A DNA stretch of 64,000 nucleotides from Pseudomonas hunanensis (lineage in GTDB: Bacteria; Pseudomonadota; Gammaproteobacteria; Pseudomonadales; Pseudomonadaceae): contig NZ_QJRC01000033.1 in assembly GCF_013393325.1 (NCBI RefSeq), forward strand, positions 1-64,000. Direction: 5' to 3'. The translations under genes and the position numbers were made by a program. This document shows, piece by piece, positions 1 through 10,027 of this stretch (its first letter is position 1; the number at the start of each line of letters is the position of its first letter). The notes beneath the pieces are model-generated. The model saw only the letters and a program-made list of their open reading frames with translations. It made no database searches and was not told the origin of the DNA.

Positions 1-2
1 GC

Positions 3-39
3 GCGGCCCTTTCGCGACACAAGGCCGCTCCTACAGGGA
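3..39. repeat. REP-like repeat half, left end of window
   Basis: This stretch (core TTCGCGACACAAGGCCGCTC, then CTACAGGG) matches one arm of the palindromic repeats at 52676-52798 and 54066-54159. Only one arm is visible; a partner arm, if present, lies outside the window. It sits just past the 3' end of rhlB. Confidence 0.6.
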
Positions 40-60
40 CGGCGTTAGCATTTCGGGTAA

Positions 61-1530
61 TCAGTGGTGCTTGCGCGGCACCGGCTTCAACAGCTCATCC
101 GGCGGCATTTCACACTTGATCTTGCGCCCCAGCAGTTCTTCGATCGCCGGCAACTGGTAGGAATCATCCTCACCGGCAAAGCTGATCGACACACCACTGC
201 TCCCCGCACGGCCAGTTCGGCCAATGCGGTGCACGTAGTCGTCCGGGTCTTCCGGCAGGGTGAAGTTGATCACATGGCTGATACCATCGATGTGAATACC
301 ACGCCCCGCCACGTCGGTCGCCACCAGCACGGTGATGCGCCCTTCACGGAAGCTCTCCAGGGTACGGATGCGCTTGTGTTGCGGCACGTCGCCCGACAGC
401 TGGGCGGCATTGATGCCGTCACGCACCAGCTTTTCTTCGATACGCCGCACTTCGTCCTTGCGGTTGGCGAACACCATTACCCGTTCCCACTTGTTCTGGG
501 TCACCAGGTTGTACAGCAGCTTGTACTTGTCGCTGCCAGCCACGGCATACACATGCTGCTCGACCGTTTCGCTGGCGACGTTTTCCGGTTCGATCTCGAC
601 GATGGCCGGGTTGGTGGTCCACTGCTTGGCCAGGTTCATCACGTCGTCGGTGAAGGTGGCGGAGAACAGCAGGGTCTGGCGCTCGCTCTTCGGCGGCGTC
701 TGGCGAATGATCTGGCGAACCTGGGGGATGAAGCCCATGTCGAGCATGCGGTCGGCTTCGTCCAGCACCATCACCTCGACCATGTCCAGGTGCACTTCGC
801 CGCGCTGATTGAAGTCCAGCAGGCGGCCCGGGGTGGCCACCAGGATGTCGCAGTGGCGCGCTTCCAGGGCCTTGAGCTGCTTGTCGAAGTCCATGCCACC
901 GACGAAGCTCATCACGTTCAGGCCGGTGTACTTGGTCAGGGCCGCGGCGTCCTTGGCGATCTGCACCACCAGCTCGCGGGTAGGGGCGATGATCAGCGCG
1001 CGCGGTTCGCCCATGTAGCGTTCCTTGGGCGGGGGCGTCTGCTGCAACTGGGAAATGATCGAGATCAGGAATGCGGCGGTCTTGCCGGTACCGGTCTGGG
1101 CCCGGCCGATGGCGTCCTGGCCACGCAGGGTGTAACCCAGTACCTGCGCCTGAATCGGCGTGCAGTATGGGAAGCCCAGGTCGTGGATGGCGTGCATCAG
1201 CTCGTTGGACAGCTTGAAGTCGTGGAAACGGGTTTTGCCTTCCTGCGGCTCGACCACGAAGTCTTCGGGCTTCCATAGGCTGGCCTGCGGTTTGGGCTTG
1301 CGCTCGCGACGCGGTTTGTCCTTGGCCGGCTTCTCGGCTGCTGGCGCTGGCGTAACGGCGGCAGGCCGCTCAGCCTTGGGGGTGGGGTTGGCGCGCGGGG
1401 CGGCCGGTTTGGCTGCGGGCCGGGGCTCGCTGGCGGGCGTGGGCGCCGGTGGTGTCACGCTGGCAGCAGGAGCGACGGCCTGTGGCGCGGCGTCTCCCTT
1501 GCCGAATATTTTCTTGAGTGCCTTGAGCAC
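61..1530 (-). CDS. rhlB: DEAD-box ATP-dependent RNA helicase RhlB
   Basis: A 489-residue DEAD-box helicase that unwinds RNA using ATP; RhlB of E. coli is the helicase of the RNA degradosome. Visible motifs: Q motif with CTPIQAQ (about 123-129), Walker A AQTGTGKT (144-151), PTREL (183-187), DEAD box (257-260), [11 protein letters not shown] and HRIGRTGR near the C-terminus. The first 85 or so residues are an Ala/Pro/Lys-rich, probably disordered extension absent from the 421-residue E. coli protein, as is usual in pseudomonads. The start is GTG (1528-1530) with a weak GATGAG upstream. It is transcribed alone, away from estB. The helicase family is certain. RhlB rather than RhlE or DeaD is inferred from the N-terminal extension and helicase core. 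Confidence 0.85.
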   Translation of the reverse strand: MLKALKKIFGKGDAAPQAVAPAASVTPPAPTPASEPRPAAKPAAPRANPTPKAERPAAVTPAPAAEKPAKDKPRRERKPKPQASLWKPEDFVVEPQEGKTRFHDFKLSNELMHAIHDLGFPYCTPIQAQVLGYTLRGQDAIGRAQTGTGKTAAFLISIISQLQQTPPPKERYMGEPRALIIAPTRELVVQIAKDAAALTKYTGLNVMSFVGGMDFDKQLKALEARHCDILVATPGRLLDFNQRGEVHLDMVEVMVLDEADRMLDMGFIPQVRQIIRQTPPKSERQTLLFSATFTDDVMNLAKQWTTNPAIVEIEPENVASETVEQHVYAVAGSDKYKLLYNLVTQNKWERVMVFANRKDEVRRIEEKLVRDGINAAQLSGDVPQHKRIRTLESFREGRITVLVATDVAGRGIHIDGISHVINFTLPEDPDDYVHRIGRTGRAGSSGVSISFAGEDDSYQLPAIEELLGRKIKCEMPPDELLKPVPRKHH

Positions 1531-1631
1531 GATCGTCTCATCAACTGGTTAAGGAATGTACGCCGGGCAGTGTAATGCAAGATTCGGGCGCGGCGTAGTG
1601 GAATAGCCCTACAACTACAGGCGGTCGCGGC

Positions 1632-2315
<684 letters not shown>

Positions 2316-2425
2316 TTATGGCGTGCGTGAAAAGAAGGCACGGGAAATGATTGTCGGAAAAAGAATGTCGCAACGATACAACTTTCCCTACTTGACGAGC
2401 GCTTAAACGCTACAGCCAAAGAATC

Positions 2426-2441
2426 TGGTACGCCCTTTGCA
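2426..2441 (+). promoter_or_regulatory. Sigma-54 (RpoN) promoter of aapJQMP
   Basis: The sequence TGGTACG-CCCT-TTGCA matches the -24/-12 consensus TGGCACG-N4-TTGCA, with GG (2427-2428) and GC (2439-2440) ten bases apart. Transcription should start near 2452, leaving a leader of about 170 nt before aapJ. RpoN control of amino-acid uptake is well known in pseudomonads. It needs an enhancer-binding protein, whose site I could not identify in 2289-2425. Confidence 0.8.
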
Positions 2442-2490
2442 ATTCAACCTGTGATGCAAAGGGCAAGCCGTGACGGTAACACCCTTTGCA
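2433..2490. repeat. Triple CCCTTTGCA repeat around the aap promoter
   Basis: The 9-mer CCCTTTGCA occurs at 2433-2441, overlapping the -12 element, and at 2482-2490. Its exact reverse complement TGCAAAGGG lies at 2455-2463. The middle copy can pair with either flank. In the predicted transcript (from about 2452) only the 2455-2463/2482-2490 hairpin, with an 18-nt loop, can form. The rest of the 2289-2620 interval shows no ORF; its last bases hold the GGAGG ribosome site of aapJ. Confidence 0.75.
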
Positions 2491-2620
2491 CGCGAAGGCT
2501 GTCACAGAACAGTCCATTGCGCCAATTGACCCAATAACAAGCCAATACGGGTCGGATACGCCTCAAAAGGGTGCGGTGCAATTCCGGCTCGATACAACAA
2601 GAGCGATTTGGAGGTTGTGA

Positions 2621-3649
2621 ATGAAGATGTTGAAAACCACCCTGGCAGTCCTGACCGCTGCCGCCGCGCTGGGCGCCGTGAGCAATGCCCAGGCCGGCGC
2701 CACCCTCGATGCGGTAAAGAAAAAGGGCTTCGTCCAGTGTGGCGTGAGCGACGGTCTTCCAGGCTTCTCGGTACCTGATGCACAGGGCAAGATCGTCGGT
2801 ATCGACGCCGATGTCTGCCGTGCCGTGGCCGCCGCCGTGTTTGGCGATGCCACCAAGGTCAAGTTCAGCCAGCTCAACGCCAAGGAACGCTTCACCGCCC
2901 TGCAATCGGGCGAAGTCGACGTGCTGTCGCGCAACACCACCTGGACCAGCTCGCGCGATGCGGGCATGGGCCTGGTGTTCGCCGGTGTCACCTACTATGA
3001 CGGCGTCGGCTTCCTGGTCAACAAGAAGCTGGGTGTTTCCAGCGCCAAGGAGCTCGATGGCGCGACCATCTGCATCCAGGCCGGTACCACCACCGAGCTG
3101 AACGTATCGGACTTCTTCCGCGCCAATAACCTGAAGTACACCCCGATCACCTTCGACACGTCCGACGAAAGCGCCAAGTCGCTGGAGTCCGGCCGTTGCG
3201 ACGTGCTGACTTCGGACAAGTCGCAGCTGTTCGCCCAGCGCTCCAAGCTGGCCGCGCCGACCGACTACGTGGTGCTGCCGGAAACCATCTCCAAGGAGCC
3301 ACTGGGCCCGGTAGTGCGCAAGGGCGACGAGGAGTGGTTCAGCATCGTCAAATGGACCCTGTTCGCCATGCTCAACGCCGAAGAGGCGGGCATCACCTCG
3401 AAGAACGTCGAAGCTGAGGCCAAGGCCACCAAGAACCCGGACGTCGCCCGCCTGCTGGGTGGGGATGGCGAGTACGGCAAGGACCTCAAACTGCCCAAAG
3501 ACTGGGTAGTGCAGATCGTCAAGCAAGTCGGCAACTACGGCGAAGTGTTCGAGAAGAACCTGGGCCAGAGCACCGACCTGAAGATCGACCGTGGCATGAA
3601 CGCCCTGTGGAACAACGGCGGCATCCAGTACGCGCCACCTGTGCGCTGA
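2621..3649 (+). CDS. aapJ: General L-amino acid ABC transporter, substrate-binding protein
   Basis: A 342-residue periplasmic binding protein that captures amino acids and delivers them to the AapQ/AapM permease. A typical Sec signal peptide covers residues 1-25 (two Lys, Ala/Leu-rich core, AQA cleavage site). The mature part has the SBP_bac_3 fold, with segments such as GFVQCGVSDGLPGFS and the acidic GKIVGIDADVCR. Family length is normal. The ATG has a strong GGAGG eight bases upstream. It is first in the aapJQMP operon behind a sigma-54 promoter. A stable hairpin after its stop codon probably raises its mRNA level over that of the permease genes. Broad specificity is inferred from the Aap family. 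Confidence 0.9.
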   Translation: MKMLKTTLAVLTAAAALGAVSNAQAGATLDAVKKKGFVQCGVSDGLPGFSVPDAQGKIVGIDADVCRAVAAAVFGDATKVKFSQLNAKERFTALQSGEVDVLSRNTTWTSSRDAGMGLVFAGVTYYDGVGFLVNKKLGVSSAKELDGATICIQAGTTTELNVSDFFRANNLKYTPITFDTSDESAKSLESGRCDVLTSDKSQLFAQRSKLAAPTDYVVLPETISKEPLGPVVRKGDEEWFSIVKWTLFAMLNAEEAGITSKNVEAEAKATKNPDVARLLGGDGEYGKDLKLPKDWVVQIVKQVGNYGEVFEKNLGQSTDLKIDRGMNALWNNGGIQYAPPVR

Positions 3650-3659
3650 TGGTTGCACC

Positions 3660-3684
3660 CTGCGGCGGCATCCCGCCGCCGCAG
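3660..3684 (+). promoter_or_regulatory. Intercistronic hairpin between aapJ and aapQ
   Basis: A 10-bp GC-only stem (3660-3669 pairing with 3675-3684) closes a 5-nt loop and is not followed by a T run. Such hairpins between a binding-protein gene and its permease genes usually protect upstream mRNA or cause partial termination, so that the binding protein is made in excess. Confidence 0.75.
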
Positions 3685-3716
3685 GCTGTTCGAATCCCTA
3701 CTGTCCGGGGCACTTC

Positions 3717-4895
3717 ATGCAAAATCAAATCGGCGCACCCAAGGGCTTGTCCCTTAACGATCCGCGTGTGCGCGCGTGGCTGTTCCAGATTCTCACGATC
3801 GTCTTCGTGGTCGGTCTGGGCTGGTACCTGTTCCACAACACGCAAACCAACCTGCAGCACCGAGGCATCACGTCGGGCTTCGACTTTCTGGACCGCAGTG
3901 CCGGCTTCGGCATCGCCCAGCACCTGATCCCCTACGTGGAATCCGACAGCTATGCGCGGGTGTTCGTCATCGGCCTGCTCAATACCCTGCTGGTGACCTT
4001 CATCGGTGTCATCCTGGCGACGATCCTGGGCTTCATCATCGGTGTGGCGCGGCTGTCGCCAAACTGGATGATCAACAAGCTGGCGACCGTGTATGTGGAA
4101 ACCTTCCGCAATATCCCGCCGCTGTTGCAGATCCTGTTCTGGTATTTCGCCGTGTTCCTGACCCTGCCAGGCCCACGGGGCAGCATCAACATCGACGATA
4201 TGTTCTTCATCAGCAACCGTGGCCTGAACATGCCGGGCGCCTCCATGGCCGATGGTTTCTGGCCGTTTGCAGTGGCCGTGGTGGTGGCAATCGCGGCCAT
4301 TGCCGTGATGGTGCGCATGGCCAACAAACGCTTTGACGAGACTGGCGTGCCGTTCCACAAGTTCTGGGCAGGGCTGGCGCTGTTGATCGCCATCCCGGGC
4401 TTGAGCGTGCTGTTGTTCGGCAGCCCGGTGACCTGGGAAGTACCGCAGTTGAAGGGCTTCAACTTCGTCGGTGGCTGGGTATTGATCCCCGAACTGCTGG
4501 CGCTGACCTTGGCGCTGACTATTTATACGGCAGCTTTCATCGCTGAAATCGTGCGTTCCGGCATCCGTTCGGTCAGCCATGGCCAGACCGAGGCCGCCCG
4601 TTCGCTGGGCCTGCGCGAGGGCCCGACCCTGCGCAAGGTGATCATCCCCCAGGCACTGCGGGTGATCATTCCGCCGCTGACCAGCCAGTACCTGAACCTT
4701 GCGAAGAACTCGTCGCTGGCGGCCGGTATCGGCTACCCGGAAATGGTCTCGCTGTTCGCCGGTACCGTGCTCAACCAGACCGGCCAGGCCATCGAGGTGA
4801 TCGCCATCACCATGAGTGTCTATCTCGCCATCAGCATCAGCATTTCGCTGCTGATGAACTGGTACAACAAGCGCATTGCGCTGATCGAGCGGTGA
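3717..4895 (+). CDS. aapQ: Amino-acid ABC transporter permease AapQ
   Basis: A 392-residue inner-membrane permease, one half of the AapQ/AapM channel. It has an N-terminal membrane segment (about 20-40), then several more. The binding-protein-dependent transport signature (EAA loop) is visible near residues 290-310, with GQTEAARSLGLREGPTLRKV and then IIPQALR. The length fits the long HisM-like permeases of Aap systems, which carry an extra periplasmic loop. The ATG at 3717 follows 67 bp of spacer with the hairpin; aapM begins 10 bp after its stop. Confidence 0.9.
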   Translation: MQNQIGAPKGLSLNDPRVRAWLFQILTIVFVVGLGWYLFHNTQTNLQHRGITSGFDFLDRSAGFGIAQHLIPYVESDSYARVFVIGLLNTLLVTFIGVILATILGFIIGVARLSPNWMINKLATVYVETFRNIPPLLQILFWYFAVFLTLPGPRGSINIDDMFFISNRGLNMPGASMADGFWPFAVAVVVAIAAIAVMVRMANKRFDETGVPFHKFWAGLALLIAIPGLSVLLFGSPVTWEVPQLKGFNFVGGWVLIPELLALTLALTIYTAAFIAEIVRSGIRSVSHGQTEAARSLGLREGPTLRKVIIPQALRVIIPPLTSQYLNLAKNSSLAAGIGYPEMVSLFAGTVLNQTGQAIEVIAITMSVYLAISISISLLMNWYNKRIALIER

Positions 4896-4905
4896 GGATA
4901 CGCCC

Positions 4906-6003
4906 GTGAATGCCCATGTTTTCAAACCCGATATGCCGCCACCGGTGAAAACCGTCGGCGTGCTCGCATGGATGCGTGCCAATCTGTTCTCCAGCTGGCT
5001 CAACACGTTGTTGACCCTGTTTGCCCTGTACTTGGTGTGGCTGATCGTGCCGCCGTTGCTGCAGTGGGCGTTGATCGACGCCAACTGGGTCGGCACCACC
5101 CGCGCCGACTGCACCAAGGAGGGCGCCTGCTGGGTGTTCGTGCAGCAGCGCTTCGGCCAGTTCATGTACGGCTACTACCCGGCGGAGCTGCGCTGGCGCG
5201 TGGACCTGACCGTGTGGCTTGCCGTGCTCGGTGCCGCGCCGCTGTTCATCAAGCGCTTCCCGCGCAAGGCCTTCTATGGCCTGGGCTTCCTGGTGCTGTA
5301 CCCGGTTTTGGCCTACACCCTGCTGCACGGGGGCTACCTGGGCCTGGATAGCGTGCCGACCAGCCAATGGGGCGGGCTGATGCTGACCCTGGTGATCGCC
5401 ACCGTGGGTATCGTCGGTGCCTTGCCGCTGGGCATCCTGCTGGCCCTGGGCCGGCGTTCGCGGATGCCGGCCGTGAAGGTGGTGTGCGTGACCTTCATCG
5501 AGTTCTGGCGCGGCGTACCGCTGATCACCGTGCTGTTCATGTCCTCGGTGATGCTGCCGTTGTTCCTGCCTGAAGGCATGAGCTTCGACAAGCTGCTGCG
5601 GGCGATGATCGGCGTGATCCTGTTCCAGTCGGCGTACATCGCCGAGGTGGTGCGCGGTGGCCTGCAGGCCATCCCCAAGGGCCAGTACGAAGCCGCTGCG
5701 GCCATGGGCCTGGGCTACTGGCGCTCGATGGGCCTGGTGATCCTGCCGCAGGCACTCAAGCTGGTGATCCCCGGCATCGTCAACACCTTCATCGCCCTGT
5801 TCAAGGACACCAGCCTGGTGATCATCATCGGCCTGTTCGACCTGCTGAACAGCGTCAAGCAAGCCGCCGCCGACCCGGCCTGGCTGGGCATGGCCACCGA
5901 GGGCTATGTGTTCGCCGCCCTGGTGTTCTGGGTTTTCTGTTTCGGTATGTCCCGCTACTCCATGCATCTGGAGCGCAAGCTGGACACTGGCCACAAGCGT
6001 TAG
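4906..6003 (+). CDS. aapM: Amino-acid ABC transporter permease AapM
   Basis: A 365-residue second permease subunit. Multiple hydrophobic segments are present and the EAA loop appears near residues 245-270 ([14 protein letters not shown], then [12 protein letters not shown]). The GTG start is preceded by GTGAGGATAC, and the reading begins MNAHVFKPD. An extra periplasmic region around residues 45-90 holds two Cys (DCTKEGAC), a detail shared with long Aap-type permeases. It is followed 10 bp later by aapP. Confidence 0.9.
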   Translation: MNAHVFKPDMPPPVKTVGVLAWMRANLFSSWLNTLLTLFALYLVWLIVPPLLQWALIDANWVGTTRADCTKEGACWVFVQQRFGQFMYGYYPAELRWRVDLTVWLAVLGAAPLFIKRFPRKAFYGLGFLVLYPVLAYTLLHGGYLGLDSVPTSQWGGLMLTLVIATVGIVGALPLGILLALGRRSRMPAVKVVCVTFIEFWRGVPLITVLFMSSVMLPLFLPEGMSFDKLLRAMIGVILFQSAYIAEVVRGGLQAIPKGQYEAAAAMGLGYWRSMGLVILPQALKLVIPGIVNTFIALFKDTSLVIIIGLFDLLNSVKQAAADPAWLGMATEGYVFAALVFWVFCFGMSRYSMHLERKLDTGHKR

Positions 6004-6013
6004 GAGTTTCGAA

Positions 6014-6778
6014 ATGAGTGAAGCGATCAAGCAGCCTGCTGGCCCCGAAGGCATCATCCAGATGCAGGGTGTGAACAAGTGGTACGGCCAGTTCCATGTG
6101 CTCAAGGACATCAACCTGAATGTGCGCCAGGGCGAGCGCATCGTGCTGTGCGGGCCGTCCGGCTCGGGCAAGTCCACCACCATCCGCTGCCTCAACCGCC
6201 TGGAAGAGCATCAGCAGGGGCGTATCGTGGTCGACGGCGTGGAGCTGACCAACGACCTCAAGCAGATCGAGGCTATCCGCCGTGAAGTGGGCATGGTGTT
6301 CCAGCACTTCAACCTGTTCCCGCACCTGAGCATTCTGGAAAACTGCACCCTGGCGCCGATGTGGGTGCGCAAGATGCCACGGCGCAAGGCCGAGGAAATT
6401 GCCATGCATTACCTGGAGCGGGTGCGTATTCCGGAGCAGGCGCACAAGTACCCAGGGCAGTTGTCGGGTGGCCAGCAGCAGCGTGTGGCGATTGCCCGTG
6501 CGCTGTGCATGAAACCCAAGATCATGCTGTTCGATGAACCGACCTCGGCGCTGGACCCGGAAATGGTCAAGGAAGTGCTCGATACCATGGTGGGCCTGGC
6601 CGAAGATGGCATGACCATGCTTTGCGTAACCCACGAAATGGGCTTTGCCCGGACTGTGGCGAACCGGGTGATCTTCATGGACAAGGGGGAGATTGTGGAG
6701 CAAGCCGCGCCGGATGACTTCTTCGACCGGCCGCGCAGTGATCGGACCAAGTTGTTCCTCAGCCAGATCCTGCACTGA
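6014..6778 (+). CDS. aapP: Amino-acid ABC transporter ATP-binding protein AapP
   Basis: A 254-residue ATPase that powers the AapJQM transporter from the cytoplasmic side. Walker [10 protein letters not shown] (47-55), Q-loop [14 protein letters not shown] signature [15 protein letters not shown] (150-164) and Walker [14 protein letters not shown] are intact, and the switch His is in CVTHEMG. The start ATG (6014) was chosen because AGGAG lies eight bases upstream and it matches the family length; the frame is open further upstream only as overlap with aapM. It is the last gene of the operon and is followed by a terminator. Confidence 0.93.
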   Translation: MSEAIKQPAGPEGIIQMQGVNKWYGQFHVLKDINLNVRQGERIVLCGPSGSGKSTTIRCLNRLEEHQQGRIVVDGVELTNDLKQIEAIRREVGMVFQHFNLFPHLSILENCTLAPMWVRKMPRRKAEEIAMHYLERVRIPEQAHKYPGQLSGGQQQRVAIARALCMKPKIMLFDEPTSALDPEMVKEVLDTMVGLAEDGMTMLCVTHEMGFARTVANRVIFMDKGEIVEQAAPDDFFDRPRSDRTKLFLSQILH

Positions 6779-6785
6779 TGCAGTT

Positions 6786-6810
6786 GGGGCCGCAAAGCGG
6801 CCCCATTTTT
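6786..6810 (+). terminator. Rho-independent terminator of aapJQMP
   Basis: An 8-bp stem GGGGCCGC/GCGGCCCC with an AAA loop is followed by ATTTTTA. It overlaps the last codon of the convergent algW gene. The same 19-base hairpin recurs at 18343-18361. Confidence 0.8.
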
Positions 6811-7969
6811 ATTTCTCTTCCGGGTTGGCAGCCGGCGCCGGCGGCGGCCGCAGCCCCACCTCGGCAACCAGCTTCAATTGCTGCCCATTGCGCATCACCT
6901 CGATGGTGATCTTCTCATTGGGCTTGATCCGCGCCACCTGGTTCATCGACTTGCGCCCGTCACCGGCCGGCTCGCCGTTGATGCTCAGGATCACGTCACC
7001 CAGCTGCAGCCCGGCCTTGGCCGCCGGCCCTTCGCGGAAGATACCCGCCACCACGATGCCTGGGCGGTCCTTCATGCCGAACGACTCGGCCAGCTCCTGG
7101 CTCAGCGGCTGCACTTCGATACCCAGCCAGCCACGAATCACCTGGCCATGCTCGACGATCGACTTCATCACCTCCAGTGCCAGTTTTACCGGGATGGCAA
7201 AACCGATGCCTTGCGAGCCGCCGGACTTGGAAAAGATTGCCGTGTTGATGCCGACCAGGTTGCCATTGGCATCCACCAGCGCGCCACCCGAATTGCCGGG
7301 GTTGATCGCCGCGTCGGTCTGGATGAAGTCTTCGTAGTTGTTCAGGCCCAGCTGGTTTCGGCCGGTGGCGCTGATGATGCCCATGGTCACGGTCTGGCCG
7401 ACGCCAAACGGGTTGCCGATGGCCAGCGACACGTCGCCGATATGGATGTTGTCGGAACGGCCGATGGTGATTGCCGGCAGATTCTTCAGGTCGATCTTGA
7501 GCACCGCCAGGTCGGTTTCCGGGTCGCTGCCGATCACGCGGGCCAAGGTTTCGCGGCCATCCTTCAGCGCAACGACGATCTGGTCGGCGCCGCTGGTGAC
7601 GTGGTTGTTGGTCAGCAGGTAGCCCTCGGGGCTCATGATCACCGCCGAGCCCAGGCTTGATTCCCAGCGGCGCTGCTTGGGCAGGTTGTCGCCGAAAAAG
7701 CGGCGGAACTGCGGGTCTTCGAAGAGCGGGTGAGCGCTTTTGTTCACCACCTTGGTGGTGTACAGGTTGACCACAGCCGGGGCGGCCAATGTCACGGCGT
7801 CGGCGTACGACACCGGGCCTTGCATGATCCGCGTGGTCTGCGGTGCTTGCTGCAGGTTGACGTCCTGGCTGGGCAGGCCGACCCATTCCGGGAAACGCTG
7901 GATGATCAGCATGGCGATCAGTACGCCGGTAAGCAGGGGCCAGCCAAAGTAACGCAAAGCCTTGAACAT
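6809..7969 (-). CDS. algW: Periplasmic serine protease AlgW (DegS family)
   Basis: A 386-residue membrane-anchored trypsin-like protease with one PDZ domain. In Pseudomonas, AlgW senses unfolded outer-membrane proteins through its PDZ domain and cuts the anti-sigma factor MucA to release AlgU. The N-terminal membrane anchor is at about 8-24. The catalytic triad is His123 (NNHVTS), Asp153 (ETDLAVL) and Ser227 (NPGNSGGA), and the PDZ lies at about 285-375. The start at 7969 was chosen for the AGGA nine bases upstream and the match to AlgW/DegS N-termini; in-frame codons before it lack a ribosome site. It is convergent with aapP and divergent from the Nif3-like gene. MucA and AlgU are not encoded in this window. 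Confidence 0.9.
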   Translation of the reverse strand: MFKALRYFGWPLLTGVLIAMLIIQRFPEWVGLPSQDVNLQQAPQTTRIMQGPVSYADAVTLAAPAVVNLYTTKVVNKSAHPLFEDPQFRRFFGDNLPKQRRWESSLGSAVIMSPEGYLLTNNHVTSGADQIVVALKDGRETLARVIGSDPETDLAVLKIDLKNLPAITIGRSDNIHIGDVSLAIGNPFGVGQTVTMGIISATGRNQLGLNNYEDFIQTDAAINPGNSGGALVDANGNLVGINTAIFSKSGGSQGIGFAIPVKLALEVMKSIVEHGQVIRGWLGIEVQPLSQELAESFGMKDRPGIVVAGIFREGPAAKAGLQLGDVILSINGEPAGDGRKSMNQVARIKPNEKITIEVMRNGQQLKLVAEVGLRPPPAPAANPEEK

Positions 7970-8064
7970 GAACGAATCCTGGAAAGAGCGGGGGCCAGCG
8001 GCCGCGCAGTGGGGCATGAGCGCGCGCGATGATACACCGGTTCCCCCAGTGCCGGCGACGGCCC

Positions 8065-8081
8065 ATAATGGCCGGCATTAT
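8065..8081. promoter_or_regulatory. Inverted repeat between algW and the Nif3-like gene
   Basis: ATAATG and CATTAT flank GCCGG, a perfect 6-bp inverted repeat in the 168-bp divergent spacer. It contains -10-like ATTATAC on the plus strand and CATTAT on the minus strand. It may be an operator or overlapping -10 elements; no matching -35 was convincing. Confidence 0.35.
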
Positions 8082-8137
8082 ACGGGCGTTCGCTAGGCGT
8101 TGTGCCTGGGAAAAGCGCAGTTTTCGAGGAGATTTTC

Positions 8138-8896
8138 ATGGCCGTCGCTCTAAACACCCTGGTCGAAGAAGCCGAGCGTTACCTGGGTAGCGCGAAGATC
8201 CAGGATTATTGCCCCAATGGCCTGCAGGTCGAAGGCCGGCCACAGGTCAGCCGCATCGTCAGTGGCGTTACCGCCAGCCAGGCGCTACTGGACGCAGCGG
8301 TCGAGGCCGGGGCCGACCTGGTGCTGGTGCACCATGGTTACTTCTGGAAAGGTGAAAACCCATGCATCACCGGTATTCGCCAGCGTCGCCTGAAAACCTT
8401 GCTGAACAACGATATCAGCCTGCTGGCGTTTCACCTGCCGCTGGACGTGCACCCGGAGGTAGGTAACAACGTGCAACTGGCGCGGCAACTGGACATCACC
8501 GTCGAAGGGCCGCTGGACCCGGAGAACCCCAAAGTGGTCGGGTTGGTCGGTTCGCTGGCCGAGCCCGTGACCGCGCGTGATTTTGCAAGGCGGGTGCAGG
8601 ACGTGCTGGGGCGTGAGCCGTTGCTGGTCGAAGGCGACGAGATGATCCGTCGGGTCGGCTGGTGCACCGGTGGCGGGCAGGGTTACATCGACACGGCGAT
8701 TGCGGCCGGGGTGGACCTGTACCTCACAGGCGAGGCGTCGGAGCAGACCTACCACAGTGCCCGCGAGAATGGGGTCAGCTTCATTGCGGCCGGGCACCAT
8801 GCCACCGAGCGCTATGGCGTGCAGGCGCTGGGCGATTACCTGGCGCGGCGGTTTGCCGTGGAGCACCTGTTCATCGATTGCCCGAACCCCATCTGA
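8138..8896 (+). CDS. Nif3-like dinuclear metal centre protein (YbgI family)
   Basis: A 252-residue protein of the Nif3/YbgI family, toroidal hexamers with a two-metal site. Likely metal ligands are visible in LVLVHHGYFWKGE (HH), LAFHLPLDVHPEVGNN (H, D, H) and near the C-terminus GHHATERYGV (HH, E). The biochemical role is not settled; E. coli YbgI has been linked to GTP cyclohydrolase-like activity. The ATG at 8138 follows GAGGAG. It lies between algW and cysD, a conserved pseudomonad order, and is probably transcribed alone. Confidence 0.85.
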   Translation: MAVALNTLVEEAERYLGSAKIQDYCPNGLQVEGRPQVSRIVSGVTASQALLDAAVEAGADLVLVHHGYFWKGENPCITGIRQRRLKTLLNNDISLLAFHLPLDVHPEVGNNVQLARQLDITVEGPLDPENPKVVGLVGSLAEPVTARDFARRVQDVLGREPLLVEGDEMIRRVGWCTGGGQGYIDTAIAAGVDLYLTGEASEQTYHSARENGVSFIAAGHHATERYGVQALGDYLARRFAVEHLFIDCPNPI

Positions 8897-9093
8897 AATC
8901 AGTGCTGCCCTCTGCGCGGGCTCGCCTGCTCCCAAAGGGCGCAACGCGGCCCCAATATCAGCCAAACCCCCAGTCATATCGTTAGACCTTTTCGATCTAG
9001 CCCGCCGCCTAAATAGAAGCAGCCGCTGTGATAAAGTGGCTCGCTCGAACACGGCCCGCAGGCCGTCCATAAGATCGTTTTTCGTGAGTAGCC

Positions 9094-10011
9094 ATGGTCG
9101 ACAAACTGACGCACTTGAAACAGCTGGAGGCGGAAAGCATCCATATCATCCGCGAGGTGGCCGCCGAGTTCGACAACCCGGTGATGCTGTACTCGATCGG
9201 CAAGGATTCCGCCGTGATGCTGCACCTGGCGCGCAAGGCCTTCTTCCCGGGCAAGCTGCCGTTCCCGGTGATGCACGTCGACACCCAGTGGAAATTCCAG
9301 GAGATGTACAGCTTCCGCGACAAGATGGTCGAGGAAATGGGCCTGGAACTGATCACCCACGTCAACCCCGAGGGTGTGGCGCAGGGCATCAACCCGTTCA
9401 CCCATGGCAGCTCCAAGCACACCGACATCATGAAGACCCAGGGCCTGAAGCAGGCGTTGGACAAGCATGGTTTCGACGCCGCTTTCGGTGGCGCGCGCCG
9501 CGACGAAGAGAAGTCGCGGGCCAAGGAACGCGTGTATTCGTTCCGAGACAGCAAGCACCGTTGGGACCCGAAAAACCAGCGCCCAGAGCTGTGGAACGTG
9601 TACAACGGCAAGGTCAACAAGGGCGAGTCGATCCGCGTCTTCCCGCTGTCGAACTGGACCGAGCTGGACATCTGGCAGTACATCTACCTTGAAGGCATCC
9701 CGATCGTGCCGCTGTACTTCGCCGCCGAGCGTGAAGTCATCGAGAAGAACGGCACCCTGATCATGATCGACGACGAGCGCATTCTCGAGCACCTCTCCGA
9801 GGAAGAGAAAGCCCGCATCGTCAAGAAGAAGGTGCGTTTCCGTACCCTTGGCTGCTACCCGCTGACGGGCGCTGTCGAGTCGGAAGCCGAAACGCTCACC
9901 GACATCATTCAGGAAATGCTCCTGACGCGCACTTCCGAGCGCCAGGGCCGAGTCATCGACCACGATGGCGCCGGTTCCATGGAAGACAAAAAACGTCAGG
10001 GCTACTTCTAA
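9094..10011 (+). CDS. cysD: Sulfate adenylyltransferase subunit 2 (CysD)
   Basis: A 305-residue catalytic subunit of ATP sulfurylase that makes adenosine 5'-phosphosulfate (APS) from ATP and sulfate, driven by GTP hydrolysis in CysN. The PP-loop is at [10 protein letters not shown] (35-44), followed by [12 protein letters not shown] and the family block [18 protein letters not shown]. Length is normal. Only 16 bp separate it from cysNC, so the two form an operon. A promoter within the 197 bp upstream is expected but no clear -35/-10 pair was found. Confidence 0.95.
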   Translation: MVDKLTHLKQLEAESIHIIREVAAEFDNPVMLYSIGKDSAVMLHLARKAFFPGKLPFPVMHVDTQWKFQEMYSFRDKMVEEMGLELITHVNPEGVAQGINPFTHGSSKHTDIMKTQGLKQALDKHGFDAAFGGARRDEEKSRAKERVYSFRDSKHRWDPKNQRPELWNVYNGKVNKGESIRVFPLSNWTELDIWQYIYLEGIPIVPLYFAAEREVIEKNGTLIMIDDERILEHLSEEEKARIVKKKVRFRTLGCYPLTGAVESEAETLTDIIQEMLLTRTSERQGRVIDHDGAGSMEDKKRQGYF

Positions 10012-10027
10012 TTTTCAGGGTTACTCC

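Noticed and set aside
3519..5165. Long minus-strand open frame opposite aapQ/aapM
   Set aside because: Composition (His, Gln and Arg runs) mirrors the codon pattern of the plus-strand permease genes; no domain is visible.
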